64,000 nucleotides of DNA from Gonocerus acuteangulatus (Eukaryota; Arthropoda; Insecta; Hemiptera; Coreidae). The position numbers were made by a program, and so were the translations under genes. Of this stretch, positions 10,434 through 22,262 are shown piece by piece. The stretch spans positions 104,132,176-104,196,175 of the forward strand of contig OX328125.1 in the NCBI GenBank assembly GCA_946811695.1. Reading direction: 5' to 3'. Below the pieces are notes generated by a model that was not told where the DNA came from, did no database searches, and worked only from the letters and a program-made list of their open reading frames with translations. The first letter of the stretch is position 1, and each line of letters starts with the position of its first letter.

Positions 10434-10474
10434 TGCCGACGTTTCGGCTTGAAATTCAAGCCTTCATCAGGGCA
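10434..10474 (-). ncRNA. hammerhead-ribozyme-like motif, best-preserved single copy
   Basis: Minus strand reads TGCC, CTGATGA, A, GGCTTG-loop-CAAGCC, GAAACGTC, GGCA. TGCC (10471-10474) pairs with GGCA (10434-10437) as stem I, GGCTTG with CAAGCC as stem II, and the A and T of ACGT would form a one-pair stem III, with C as the nucleotide at the cleavage site. CTGANGA and GAAA are the invariant hammerhead core. One extra A lies between CTGATGA and stem II compared with the textbook core. A long (TA)n tract is 29 bp away. Seen: the motif and complementarity. Inferred: ribozyme identity and activity. Confidence 0.55.
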
Positions 10475-10500
10475 GGACAGATTTAATACTAACATATACA

Positions 10501-10502
<2 letters not shown>

Positions 10503-10562
<60 letters not shown>
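10503..10562. repeat. (TA)n microsatellite
   Basis: About 60 bp of TA alternation beside the hammerhead-like motif. Confidence 0.95.
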
Positions 10563-10568
<6 letters not shown>

Positions 10569-11014
10569 AAAAAAACATAATATAGAGCTAGAAAAACAAT
10601 ATGCTATAGCAGCGCTTAGATTAGAGAAATGGAGGAGTGTCCTTCAGAAGGTACACTCGTAAGCGGCTAGGATCGCTAGTGTCCTTCCGTAATGACACCC
10701 GCAGCGAAAGTGCAGCAAGGAGGTGGGGTGTTCTTAGCACCCCATGACGCAATTTACTTAATATATTCATTTTTTATTTTTTTAAAATTTATGTTATTAT
10801 GAGTTCCGCGACAAAGGCGATTAACTCATCAGGAAAGCAGAATCAAAGTCCGCTAAAGTAGTAGCCAGATCGTAATACTAAAAAAGACAAAACTAAAATA
10901 AAATAAAACACAAGAAATGAATAGAAAAAACAATTAAGACAAATACAAAACATAAAGTAACAACAATGGTTATTTCAATTAAGACAGAACAAAATAAAAT
11001 ATTTTCATAGAATA
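10563..11014. other. no gene seen
   Basis: Contains a small hairpin GGGGTG-TTCTTA-GCACCCC near 10726-10744. Otherwise AT-rich and unrecognised. Confidence 0.35.
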
Positions 11015-11019
11015 TCACA

Positions 11020-11310
11020 TATAATTCATCTTCGTAAAATAGTTTAGTGTTTTGAGATGTGTCAGAAGTATTTCGATGTATTGGCTACCCTCTATTAGTA
11101 AATCATGTAATTCGTGTCGAATTGTCAAGTTGCTGAGTTGTCCACAGTCTGTCAGTATATGTTTGACAGTTAGAGTTCTATTGCGCTGTCTCCAAGTCTT
11201 TATTTTCTGTCTATTAAGTACGAATGGGTTAGTAGGGTGTGTCCTATACGAAGCCTGGATAGAATTACTTCGTTTCGTCAAGAGAATTGGTCTTTTGCCC
11301 AAACTTAGGT
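11020..11310 (-). pseudogene. LINE relic: C-terminal tail
   Basis: Minus strand encodes NRTLTVKHILTDCGQL, then IRHELHDLLIEGSQYIEILL and HLKTLNYFTKMN. This parallels LTVKHILIDC and HLKTLNIYSKI at 17558-18079. The first Cys pair is missing after NRQKIKTWRQRN, so the zinc-binding knuckle is lost. It is a 5'-truncated remnant. Confidence 0.7.
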
Positions 11311-12165
11311 CGTGTTTTTGACAAAATTGCTAAAGAAGTCTTCTCCTCTCCATACTACAACATTTTCCATTTATTAAAAACATCTTGCTAAAACAGAATT
11401 GTTCTTTTACCCAAGCTTAGGTCGTGTTTTTGATATCTCTTAATTTTCAACTATTTTTAAACCAATCTCCTTGCCATTTTCACAGCGAGTTAGTTCATAA
11501 GGTTTTGTTCAAGTCTGATGCAGTCTCGGTGTTTACGTGTAGCAAGGGTATGTTTGTAACAAGTTTTGCCTGTGTGCCCACAGCTGTACTCATTTCAATG
11601 TATGGGTAGCCATTACAATGCAATTCGTTTGTTTATTCGAGTAAATATGTTTTGAATATATATTCAATTCATAGATTTTCAATCCTTTTGACACTGAGTA
11701 AGTGCGATCATCTCTTTGCCTTGATGAAGGCTTCACTTTCAGGCCGAAACCTAAGTAAAAATAAAAAGGAATTGGGTCTTTTTGGGAAGACCGCATCCAG
11801 TTACTTTTGAAGTAGCAGTAGTGATTTTAACAGTGATTCAACGCATGCGTATAACTCCTTTGCCTTCCTATTGGAGGATTCCGATGAGCAATCGTATTGT
11901 TTCTTGCTGGGAGTAAAGTAACCTTCAACAGTGAATTAGCGTTTGATTGTGAAAAAGCTCTGCTTATGTTAGTGAGGAAAATGGGTCTTTGCAATTAGTT
12001 CGCGATGTTCCTGACAAAGAAAAAGGGATTGGTTTCTTACTCGCAAAAATTAATAGAATTCTATAAATTTTAGCGAGTTGGATTGACTAGAGTTTTGATG
12101 TCTTTTTGAGCACGTTTGTCCATAATGCTAAATAAATGTATAATATCCAAAAAGAGAGAGAGAGA
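11311..12165. other. no gene seen; contains a decayed hammerhead-like motif
   Basis: Short ORFs lack recognisable domains. The motif at 11717-11755 is listed separately. Confidence 0.4.
11717..11755 (+). ncRNA. hammerhead-like motif, partly decayed
   Basis: Reads TTGATGA, A, GGCTT-loop-AGGCC, GAAACCTA. Stem II (five pairs with one G-U) is maintained, but the first core base is T instead of C and the NNTH segment is CCTA. It is a probable degenerate copy of the 10434 motif. Confidence 0.4.
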
Positions 12166-12299
12166 GAAGGAATAAAATATGTACGTTTACAAATATCATT
12201 GTTTATGTTATCCTTCATAACCTGCAAAACAGTTAACGTTAATGCTTAATAACTTTTTCGTACTTGAGAGAATTGATTTTGATCATATTATCCTTTTTA
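12166..12299. repeat. left copy of a 134-bp direct repeat flanking a family A element
   Basis: From GAAGGAATAAAATATG to TATCCTTTTTA this is nearly identical to 15016-15150 (seen differences: one A/C change near the start and one extra T). The intervening 2.7 kb is a family A element. Confidence 0.9.
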
Positions 12300-12432
12300 G
12301 CGCGGTTCCTCCCTCCCCCATAGGGAGGAACCCCGCTTATAAGGTTGATACAATGAAACAATCCGGAAGTGCCGACAAGAAAATTTCGCGTTTCAGAACC
12401 CCTAGAGACCGAAAATAACGGTGGTTCAAATT

Positions 12433-12549
<117 letters not shown>

Positions 12550-14404
12550 CTGTTCGCTCATTTCTGGCTTCCCTGATGGTCCGATTTTGATGAAATTTGG
12601 TAAAAAAATCAGTCGTCCAATTTGAAAGATTAAGTTCGTTAACCAGCAAAATCCGACCACTGGAAGATGGCGTTTGGGGCGAAATTCGCGCAGAAAAAAT
12701 CGTAACGCTTACGTTTTTGAGTTCATAAGCTTGTAAGTACTCTTTTTATAGGCTTCTTGGGCTAGGAAAACGAATGAAACCATTTTCAAGGCGATAGCTT
12801 TAACCGTTTTCGAGAAAATTGGAAAAATAGTTTTTGAAAACCGTTTTTGGTTTGGGTACTTAGAATCACGGGATTCAGTTGAAACATTATCTGCATGTTC
12901 TACTTTCATTAAAACTGATATGTTGAAAGTTATATTACGTTTGGAGTTAAGGACGGGTTAGAATAAAATATTTTATTAACAGACATGAAAAGTTTTGGTA
13001 ACTTTGTATACTTTCCTTAATATCTCGAAAAAGGTTGAGAATCTTGGTAAAGAAAAGATTACCATTAGAATGCTTACTAAATGCTCTACAAAAAAGGTTC
13101 TGATGAATGTTTTGATTAGGCGATGTCAATCGGAGAAATAAGTGCTTAAAACATTAAAGTAATTGATTTCGCTTATTCGAACTGTTCTTTTTGTCTTTGA
13201 TTTTGGTACTTAGAATCATGGGCTTCAGTTGAAACATTTTCTGCATGTTTGAATTTTATCAAAACTAATATGTTGAAAATTTGGTTACGTTTGGAGTAAA
13301 GGAAGGATTAAAATAAAATATTTCATTTTTAGACATGAAAAGTTTTGGGAACTTCGTATATTTTCATTAATATCACGAAAACGGTTTGGAATCTTGGCAA
13401 GCAAAAGATTACCATTCGAAAGGTTACTAAATTTTCTACAAAAAATGTTTTGAAGACATTTGCGATGGGATGGTCATATTTGGAGAAATAAGTGCTTAAA
13501 ACATAGGTAATTTCGTTCATTTGAACGAATCTTTTTGTGTGTTTCCTACAGTTTTTTTTTTCACTGCTCGTTATTTTTGTGATTGCTTATAGTAGTCAAA
13601 TGTATTAGTCAATAAAACAGGATACGTATATATAGAAACAATATTTTGTTTCAACGCTATCTTGGAATTCGAAGATGCCCTATGAATATCTAGATTACTG
13701 TACTGGTGTTGATTTCGTTCTTTAGAATTGTTTTTGGTATTCCCTATTTTCAGAAGTTTTTATCTATTTATTAATTTTTTTTTTTTTTAAATTCATTGAA
13801 CGAAATCATATGAATTCAAAGGTGAGGAGCAAGGAGGCTTAGGGTGGAGTTTATTCCCAGTACAGGTATCGCCCAGTGGACCCTCGTCGTCTGTAAGTTC
13901 CTTTCTAGAGTCATAAAGATAAGCCTCCAAACAACTGTAGGAATGTAGGATTTCTAATTTTTGCCAGTATCAGAACAGCCGATCTTTACATACCACAGTG
14001 GTACTGACGTACCGGTTTATACTAGTTGCACTCCACACGGTGGTAGAACTTGGTGTATGCCACAGCGGATTGCTCATTATAACCTTATTTTATACGTATT
14101 AAATAGGTACCTAAAAAAAGTTTATTTGTGTATAAGTGTTGCGTTATTGGGATTAGAATAAAATATTTTATTAACAGACATGAAATACTTCGGAATCTTT
14201 GTATATTGTCCTTAATTTTTTTTTTTCTTTTATGGTGTATCGAAATCTGAGTCATTAGCACCATTTTTTCCTTATGAGCTTTTATAATACTTAGATTTAG
14301 CTAGCAACAATATTTTACACCGCAATTAAAGTGATTTGCTCTTCTTATAAACATAATATTTATATTATAATATAAACATAACACATTAACTTGTCTGACA
14401 AAAA

Positions 14405-14690
14405 AAAAGTCCGACCCGCAGGAACTGCTTCAACTTAGCGCGGTTCCGTTCTTATCTCAAGTGCGATTAGTGAAGGAATATAGCAGCTAACGGTAGGTAT
14501 TAGCACCATTTTTCCCCCTTAATATCTTCAAAACAGTTAAGAAATCGTGGGAAGTACGATGTAACCATTCAAAAGCTTACTAAATTATCTAAAAAAAAGA
14601 TTCTGAAGCAAATTTCGATGGGGCAATGTCAGTCGGAGAAGTAAGTGCTTAAAACTACGAAAGTGTTAGTTTTGTTATTTTAAACGGGTT
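14405..14690 (+). mobile_element. nested or inverted partial copy of the family A 5' end
   Basis: AGTCCGACCCGCAGGAACTG, TTAGCGCGGTTCCGTTC, GTGCGATTAGTGAAGGAAT match the 5' block of the surrounding element in the opposite orientation (14905-15013). The two form an imperfect inverted repeat about 500 bp across. Confidence 0.65.
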
Positions 14691-15015
14691 TTTGTCACTG
14701 TTTACCTCACTTTTGTTTTTTAAGTTTATTTAACGGTGGAATGAGTATTTCATTAAAGCTGAGAAAATAAGAATCATATTGGTAATAGAGTTTTCCTAGA
14801 GTGAGCGTCGCGATGACGGGAGAGTCCCATCCGCTTAGAAAACTGCCAGTTTCCATATGTGGCGCTTTAAGCTTCCTTCTTTTTGAGATTTTATTTTATA
14901 TTTTTAACGAAAGATCAAAACCTACCAATAGCTGCTACTATTCCTTTACTAATCGCACTTCGGATAAGAACGGAACCGCGCTAAGATGATGCAGTTCCTG
15001 CGAGTCGGACTAAAA

Positions 15016-15150
15016 GAAGGAATCAAATATGTACGTTTACAAATATCATTGTTTATGTTATCCTTCATAACCTGCAAAACAGTTAACGTTAATGCTTAAT
15101 AACTTTTTTCGTACTTGAGAGAATTGATTTTGATCATATTATCCTTTTTA
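15016..15150. repeat. right copy of the 134-bp direct repeat
   Basis: Matches 12166-12299 and directly abuts the 5' end of the family A element. Confidence 0.9.
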
Positions 15151-16325
15151 TTAATAAACATTGCTCGCCATCATCTAATATGGATTATAACCGTAGATAA
15201 CGAGTCAAGTAGTAATAGATAACCAGCAAAGAACCTGTAAGCTAAGCAGTAAGCTTATCAGCGAGTACGAGTAACTGTTATAAATCACTACTGCTACTTC
15301 AAAAGTAACTGGATGTGGTCTTCGCAAAAAGACCCAAGGAAATTTTGTATACAATTGGTAGTTTTATAAAGCCTCCAAGAACGAACCTTGACAGTATCAA
15401 CCTTCGCAATCCCAACGGTCAATGATCTACTCTCGATGAATTTTTCAATACACAAACTAATTTCTCTATGTGAACCACAATATTTATCATAATAAAATAA
15501 CCTTTCAAACAAATAGTTATTCAGGGTAATAACAATCAACGCTGACTGTTATCAGAAAATAAATCTATAGATATTACAGAAAAAAGACTCGCAATAATTG
15601 TAACAATGTTTTCAACCCCCCCCCCCCAATAAACATAAATATGTTATCATTAGAGCTCATCATTGATCCGAATATTGTCAGAAGGTCTGAGAGTCAATGA
15701 CTAATGTTCTTCTGAGTCAATGTTCTCGTGTCACGGCCTCATGAGGGTCGGTTGCACGCGAGTCCGCTGCTATTAATGTGAAAAATTACTGGGGGAAATA
15801 AAAAGAGCAAACAAGATCCCCGGAAAATTGTAGAAATAACGCAACAGGCATAGAACCACATGTTCTGTCGGTAATCATTAAAAATTCATATTACTATTAT
15901 TTATTGATTACTAGACCTGATATCGAGATGTGATAATATCGATTGCTATATAATAACATTGTATAGCCCTTATGGGAATTGTTATAACTTCTTTAATGCT
16001 CTAAAAATGTATGTATATTTTATTATTTTTTGTATGTATGTTCCGAATTTCTGGCGGAAACCATTTAAAACCACAAGGAATGGTTTCGCTGTACACATTA
16101 TGCCAGTTTACAAAATTAAGCTATTATTCACAACTGTTGAGAGAAGATTATAGCCACACGAAAAAAATTTACCTACCCTTACTTCAAATTATAAAATTTT
16201 AAATAAAAAATATTAAGGATAGAAATAATAAGTATGGGAGAAAGGGGTCAATTGAGCCCAAAAAAAAAACTCTGTGGTCCAAGAAACTCAAGTTATTTTA
16301 CAGACCTAGGGGCCCTCCCATTTTT
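15151..16325. other. AT-rich stretch, no gene seen
   Basis: Small ORFs (15294-15539 minus, 15959-16153 plus) have no recognisable domain. A run of C at about 15618 and a C/G-richer patch near 15730 were not recognised. Confidence 0.35.
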
Positions 16326-16329
16326 TTTA

Positions 16330-16966
16330 CATCAAGTAAAAGAATAATCTGTGCAAAATCTTAGCACTCTAGAAGATATGGAAGGTAGTGTTCAAAGACA
16401 TTTGTTTTCATCAAGTAAAAGAATAATCTGTGCAAAATCTTAGCACTCTAGAAGATATGGAAGGTAGTGTTCAAAGACATTTGTTTACATCAAGTAAAAG
16501 AATAATGTGTGCAAAATCTTAGCACTCTAGAAGATATGGAAGGTAGTGTTCAAAGACATTTGTTTTCATCAAGTAAAAGAATAATCTGTGCAAAATCTTA
16601 GCACTCTAGAAGATATGGAAGGTAGTGTTCAAAGACATTTGTTTTCATCAAGTAAAAGAATAATCTGTGCAAAATCTTAGCACTCTAGAAGATATGGAAG
16701 GTAGTGTTCAAAGACATTTTTTTACATCAAGTAAAAGAATAATCTGTGCAAAATCTTAGCACTCTAGAAGATATGGAAGGTAGTGTTCAAAGACATTTGT
16801 TTTCATCAAGTAAAAGAATAATCTGTGCAAAATCTTAGCACTCTAGAAGATATGGAAGGTAGTGTTCAAAGACATTTTTTTACATCAAGTAAAAGAATAA
16901 TCTGTGCAAAATCTTAGCACTCTAGAAGATATGGAAGGTAGTGTTCAAAGACATTTGTTTTCATCA
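16330..16966. repeat. 79-bp tandem repeat, 8 copies
   Basis: CATCAAGTAAAAGAATAAT recurs at 16330, 16409, 16488, 16567, 16646 and on to the truncated start at 16962. The unit ends vary between GTTTTCATC, GTTTACATC and TTTTTACATC, otherwise units are almost identical, so the array is young. Confidence 0.95.
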
Positions 16967-17303
16967 ATTTCTGTAAAACATTTTAGTTTCGAAAATGTTT
17001 GTTTTTCAGGATTCAGAAGTTAACAAAGGTGTTGATATCATTATTAAAGTTGATAGTAAAACTTTTTAGTATTTTCAACATGAAGGTACTAAAATGTAAA
17101 TGAGTTATCAAAAACTTCAAATATTTGTTATTTTCGGGTGTTCGCCAATTTTTTTTTTGTTTCACGTTTGTTAAACTGCAAAATTTCACTTTTGATCTAA
17201 TTCTTATGAAAATACAGAAATTCACAGATTTTTTAATTGGCCAAAGAATTAAGAGAAAAATAATATATTAAGTATCAAGAGTATATTAAAATAGAAAAAT
17301 GAT
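16967..17303. other. no gene seen
   Basis: AT-rich. A splice-acceptor-like string (TTTGTTTTTCAG) lies near 17000-17010, but no exon was established. Confidence 0.3.
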
Positions 17304-17555
17304 TTGAGAAATAAGATTAGAGAAGAGAAAACAGGACTTTCTGCTGCAAAATCCTCGTCTTCTTCTATTAATCCACCCGATGATGACTTAAATGATAGTT
17401 CAAGTGCCAAAAGCAGTTCTGATGATGAATTATATCAACCTTCATATACAAAAGAGCTAGAAAAAGTTTTAGGTGGCAAGAGCAAAAATGTTTCTGAACC
17501 AATGTCGAAGAAGTGCCCTTTGGCTCTTGGAGCCACTTCCAAAGACAAATTTTAA
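17304..17555 (+). CDS. short acidic Ser-rich ORF, possible exon fragment
   Basis: 83 codons with a low-complexity Ser/Asp-rich first half (SSSSSINPPDDDLNDSSS) and a less biased second half (YTKELEKVLGGKSKN). Composition is less AT-driven than neighbouring ORFs, but there is no recognisable family. It stops immediately before the LINE fragment at 17558, so it could be a host or transposon exon interrupted by the LINE, or chance. Confidence 0.2.
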   Translation: MRNKIREEKTGLSAAKSSSSSINPPDDDLNDSSSAKSSSDDELYQPSYTKELEKVLGGKSKNVSEPMSKKCPLALGATSKDKF

Positions 17556-17557
17556 AG

Positions 17558-18085
17558 ACCATTTTTCAACACAAACATGTCACGATGTTCTGGCTACCTG
17601 GTCACGTTGGTATATCACAAAGTACATCTGTAGACATACAAGCGAAATTAGCAACACAGAGACCCACAACAGACTCAGAAACCGTAACTACATCAGATTT
17701 ATGTACCTTAGCACAAACCATCATATTGGACGACTGGCAAAAAGAATGGACGAAATCCGAAAGCAAGTTAAGACAGATTAAAAACACAACAGGAGCCTGG
17801 TTGAACGAAACCCTCACAAGACGGGAACAAGTAGTATTAACCAGGCTTAGAATTGGACAATGCTTACTAACTCACGGACATCTTATGCAAAAAACAGACA
17901 GACCAAAATGCAGACATTGTAACGAGGACCTTACAGTAAAACACATACTTATAGACTGTAGACAGAGAGACAACTTACAAATACCACACGACTTAGTTGA
18001 AATATTATTACCAAGTAGCCCTTACATCAACACAATACTCAAACATTTAAAAACACTTAACATATACTCAAAAATTTAATAAGAT
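17558..18085 (+). pseudogene. LINE 3' end: RNase H tail and zinc-knuckle domain
   Basis: An open frame ending at 18079 contains FWLPGHVGIS (RNase H motif of the type W-x-P-G-H-x-G-I), followed by a divergent D-x-x-A region. It then has VVLTRLRIGQCLLTH, and KCRHCNEDLTVKHILIDC: C-x2-C-x7-H-x4-C. It ends HLKTLNIYSKI. RT is absent, so this is a 5'-truncated copy, but the remaining 170 or so codons are uninterrupted, suggesting a recent insertion. The LINE portion probably begins near 17558; upstream codons of the same frame belong to other sequence. Confidence 0.8.
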
Positions 18086-18122
18086 ATGTAAAATTTATAG
18101 TAAAGTATAGTTGAGCCTTTGT

Positions 18123-18123
<1 letters not shown>

Positions 18124-18167
<44 letters not shown>
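18124..18167. repeat. poly(T) tract of about 44 bases
   Basis: An unbroken T run downstream of the LINE coding end. The LINE-like 3' sequence may extend beyond it to an AACAAATAAATAAATA tail at about 18467-18481. Confidence 0.9.
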
Positions 18168-18918
18168 CCAAATGAAATTTCCAATTGCCCTCCATCTGCA
18201 TTAAAAGTAAAAAAATCGAAATGAGATCATTTTAATTTAAAGTACTTATACATATTCCTTATAATATATATACATATGTATATTTATTTATTTTCTATTC
18301 CTTTATTTACTATTATTTTGTTGTTTTCAGTTTCATTTATTTTGTTATACTTTATAATTATTTATTTCATTTTTTTTATTTATTCATCTTTTTCTTTTGG
18401 ACTGAGACAGATTTTCATAGTGATAAACTGTAAGGAGACCATCGCCAAACGTTACGGGTCTCTGATAACAAATAAATAAATAATGTAAAGTAACCAAATA
18501 AATTTAAGTTTTTGTATCCCAACATCTCTTTTTTTCAAAAATTGTAAAAAAAAATCCCATTTTCATTTTTTAACACAGCTTTTCCATTCAACTTGAGTTT
18601 TTACCATAAGATCTTACCAAACTAATGCATAGTGCAGTCATACGAGTGTATTAGCTGACCGCCAAAAGCGGACTAGAAACAGCACGCCATCTGCATGCTG
18701 AGAGAATCGTCTGATACTTCTTAAATATCTAGTAAATATATGTACATGTACATATATAAAATATTTATTTCGGTTGGAAATAAATCTTCCGAAGTGAACA
18801 TTATTCTTTGAAAATGGAGAAATCTCGCTCCCAGAATAATTGTAATAATAATCATTTTTGTATAGTAAAAGAGACAGACATAACTATTTAGTGTTGATAA
18901 TGCTATTTTAATATTAAA
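18168..18918. other. AT-rich stretch, no gene seen
   Basis: Includes GTTACGGGTCTCTGATAAC followed by an AAAT-repeat tail at 18440-18482, resembling a LINE 3' terminus. Confidence 0.35.
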
Positions 18919-19000
18919 TTCTGTCAAATAATTTGATGTACTTTAGAAATGAATCTACTTTATCAATGTGGCTGCCATCAGTAAGAAGTTCGGTCTTGTT
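18919..19000 (-). pseudogene. tiny LINE C-terminal relic
   Basis: Minus strand reads ELLTDGSHIDKVDSFL, then KYIKLFDRI and a stop. It aligns with the DLLTEGSPYIQ region of the other LINE tails in the window. Only the last 25 or so codons are recognisable. Confidence 0.5.
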
Positions 19001-19025
19001 GTACCAGATTTCCAAGTTATGACAC

Positions 19026-19101
19026 TTGGTTTGTCAATTCTTGTAATCAACTTGGTTTGTCAATTCTTGGACAACTTGGTTTGTCAGATCTTGTAATCAG
19101 G
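19026..19101. repeat. short tandem repeat, three imperfect units
   Basis: CTTGGTTTGTCAATTCTTG, CTTGGTTTGTCAATTCTTGG and CTTGGTTTGTCAGATCTTG follow one another at about 24-28 bp spacing. Confidence 0.8.
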
Positions 19102-20036
19102 TATTCCTGAATTAACCGTGCATGGCTTTATAAAAATTGAAATTTTTTATGATTGTAGATACTTGGTAGTTCTAGTGCCAGGCAGTTTTTTTTATAAACA
19201 ATAAAAATATTGATTCATTAATTTTTCTGATAAAATAATTTTTTTTTTTTTTTTTAGAAAAACAGCTAAAATTTATCTGGCAAGAAGAATGGAATAGATA
19301 CAAGATGTCCGAAGAAAATACAAATGTAAGTTGTAAATTATTCATGAGCTGAGAAGAAAGGCCCCTCAACTAAACCTTAATGACTTGGAGCATCAGTAGA
19401 AATACTTTCTCAAGAAGATTTGCGGGCGGGCGAAGAAAATGTCAAAGACCGCAAAAATAGGAGCTTCGACCTTTTTATCTCTGAAATAAATCTTCATGTC
19501 ATGAATAATTTTTTTAAATTTAAAAATTAGGCGTTCTGATTAATAAATTAGCATTGCTTAGAAAATTATATATTCAGAGCACGGTCGGAATATTAAGGGG
19601 GCTGAAAAGGCAATAACATTACTCTAAAATATTAGATAATATTGAAGCAGGTTCTGATTCCTGCAAAATTTAACTTAAAAAAGAAACAATCATAGTGAAT
19701 GCCATATTTATAACAAGAATATTCCCCAGCAAAAACTTCAAGGAGAAAAAGTTTAATTCTGAAACTATTTCATTAGGCATTTTCATATTAAATATTTTTT
19801 TCGTGAATAATTTTATTATATTTTTTAGGATAGTTTAATAAAAAATAAACAAATCGGACACAAATACAGATCAAACAAAAACTAATACTAGCAAGTAGCT
19901 GGAGAAAAAGAGAGAAATATCTGGAGGGGTGGAATCGAAAACGGGAATCAAATCAAAGAATAAAGACAATACTGATTCTAGCTTATAGAAATTCTATAAT
20001 AAATAATAATAATTAGTGTTCCAATTGAAGAAAAAA
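19102..20036. other. AT-rich stretch, no gene seen
   Basis: No domain or repeat unit recognised. Confidence 0.35.
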
Positions 20037-21974
20037 ATCTGTGAGTAATTGATGGAGATGTAAAGGCATGGAGAGGTTTTAATCAGTAGATAAATATTCT
20101 AGCTGTAGCACGTCTAAAATATCTGTGAGTAATTGATGGAGATGTAAAGGCATGGAGAGGTTTTAATCAGTAGGTAAATATTCTAGCTGTAGCACGTCTA
20201 AAATATCTGTGAGTAATTGATGGAGATGTAAAGGCATGGAGAGGTTTTAATCAGTAGGTAAATATTCTAGCTGTAGCACGTCTAAAATATCTGTGAGTAA
20301 TTGATGGAGATATAAAGGCATGGCGAGGTTTTAATCAGTAGGTAAATATTCTAGCTGTAGCACGTCTAAAATATCTGTGAGTAATTGATGGAGATATAAA
20401 GGCATGGCGAGGTTTTAATCAGTAGGTAAAGATTCTAGCTGTAGCACGTCTAAAATATCTGTGAGTAATTGATGGAGATATAAAGACATGGCGAGGTTTT
20501 AATCAGTAGGTAAAGATTCTAGCTGTAGCACGTCTAAAATATCTGTGAGTAATTGATGGAGATCTATAGGCATGGCGAGGTTTTAATCAGTAGGTAAATA
20601 TTCTAGCTGTAGCACGTCTAAAATATCTGTGAGTAATTGATGGAGATGTAAAGGCATGGAGAGGTTTTAATCTGTAGATAAATATTCTAGCTGTAGCACG
20701 TCTAAAATATCTGTGAGTAATTGATGGAGATGTAAAGGCATGGAGAGGTTTTAATCAGTAGGTAAATATTCTAGCTGTAGCACGTCTAAAATATCTGTGA
20801 GTAATTGATGGAGATATATAGGCATGGCGAGGTTTTAATCAGTAGGTAAATATTCTAGCTGTAGCACGTCTAAAATATCTGTGAGTAATTGATGGAGATG
20901 TAAAGGCATGGAGAGGTTTTAATCAGTAGATAAATATTCTAGCTGTAGCACGTCTAAAATATCTGTGAGTAATTGATGGAGATGTAAAGGCATGGAGAGG
21001 TTTTAATCAGTAGGTAAATATTCTAGCTGAAGCACGTCTAAAATATCTGTGAGTAATTGATGGAGATATATAGGCATGGCGAGGTTTTAATCAGTAGGTA
21101 AATATTCTAGCTGTAGCACGTCTAAAATATCTGTGAGTAATTGATGGAGATGTAAAGGCATGGAGAGGTTTTAATCAGTAGATAAAGATTCTAGCTGTAG
21201 CACGTCTAAAATATCTGTGAGTAATTGATGGAGATATAAAGGCATGGCGAGGTTTTAATCAGTAGGTAAATATTCTAGCTGTAGCACGTCTAAAATATCT
21301 GTGAGTAATTGATGGAGATGTAAAGGCATGGAGAGGTTTTAATCAGTAGGTAAATATTCTAGCTGTAGCACGTCTAAAATATCTGTGAGTAATTGATGGA
21401 GATATATAGGCATGGCGAGGTTTTAATCAGTAGGTAAATATTCTAGCTGTAGCACGTCTAAAATATCTGTGAGTAATTGATGGAGATGTAAAGGCATGGA
21501 GAGGTTTTAATCAGTAGGTAAATATTCTAGCTGTAGCACGTCTAAAATATCTGTGAGTAATTGATGGAGATATATAGGCATGGCGAGGTTTTAATCAGTA
21601 GGTAAATATTCTAGCTGTAGCACGTCTAAAATATCTGTGAGTAATTGATGGAGATGTAAAGGCATGGAGAGGTTTTAATCAGTAGATAAATATTCTAGCT
21701 GTAGCACGTCTAAAATATCTGTGAGTAATTGATGGAGATGTAAAGGCATAGAGAGGTTTTAATCAGTAGGTAAATATTCTAGCTGTAGCACGTCTAAAAT
21801 ATCTGTGAGTAATTGATGGAGATGTAAAGGCATGGAGAGGTTTTAATCAGTAGGTAAATATTCTAGCTGTAGCACGTCTAAAATATCTGTGAGTAATTGA
21901 TGGAGATGTAAAGGCATGGAGAGGTTTTAATCAGTAGGTAAATATTCTAGCTGTAGCACGTCTAAAATATCTGC
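20037..21974. repeat. 84-bp tandem repeat, 23 copies
   Basis: ATCTGTGAGTAATTGATGG recurs every 84 bp (20041, 20125, 20209 ... 21973). Two main subtypes occur: GATGTAAAGGCATGGAGAGG and GATATATAGGCATGGCGAGG (or ATAAAGG). They alternate in the middle of the array and occur in blocks at the ends, a sign of local unequal exchange. Stops occur in the frames, so it is non-coding. It abuts a LINE relic. Confidence 0.95.
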
Positions 21975-22080
21975 TCTAGTAAAAATGGCATAGGGATGGC
22001 TTGGAAATAGAAAAAACTAGTTAAAGGGGATTAGATCCACTACCTCGGCATGGAAAACCTCATATCAAGACACTAGGCTA

Positions 22081-22262
22081 GATGAGGTGGTTCTGTCAAG
22101 GATAAGAATTGGATACACTAATCTCACCCACGCATATTTATTTAAAAGAGAATTAAGGCCTAAATGCCTACATTGTGCTCTGTAAAAGCATTTTTACAGA
22201 ATGTAGGGCCCATGAAGCCGCTCAAAACCAAATGGACATTCAAGGTCTCAGTGATAGCAGCT
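22081..22262 (+). pseudogene. LINE relic: C-terminal tail with frameshift
   Basis: Reads DEVVLSRIRIGYTNLTH, AYLFKRELRPKCLHC, then a stop. In another frame it continues with FTECRAHEAAQNQMDIQGLS. The missing bases remove the LTVKHI portion. It lies directly after the 84-bp array. Confidence 0.7.

Noticed and set aside
11052..11321. Plus-strand ORF over the LINE tail at 11020
   Set aside because: Antisense shadow of the minus-strand LINE frame.
16330..16966. CRISPR-like array
   Set aside because: Direct tandem repeats without unique spacers, in a eukaryotic setting; the same applies to the 63-, 78-, 84-, 123- and 152-bp arrays.
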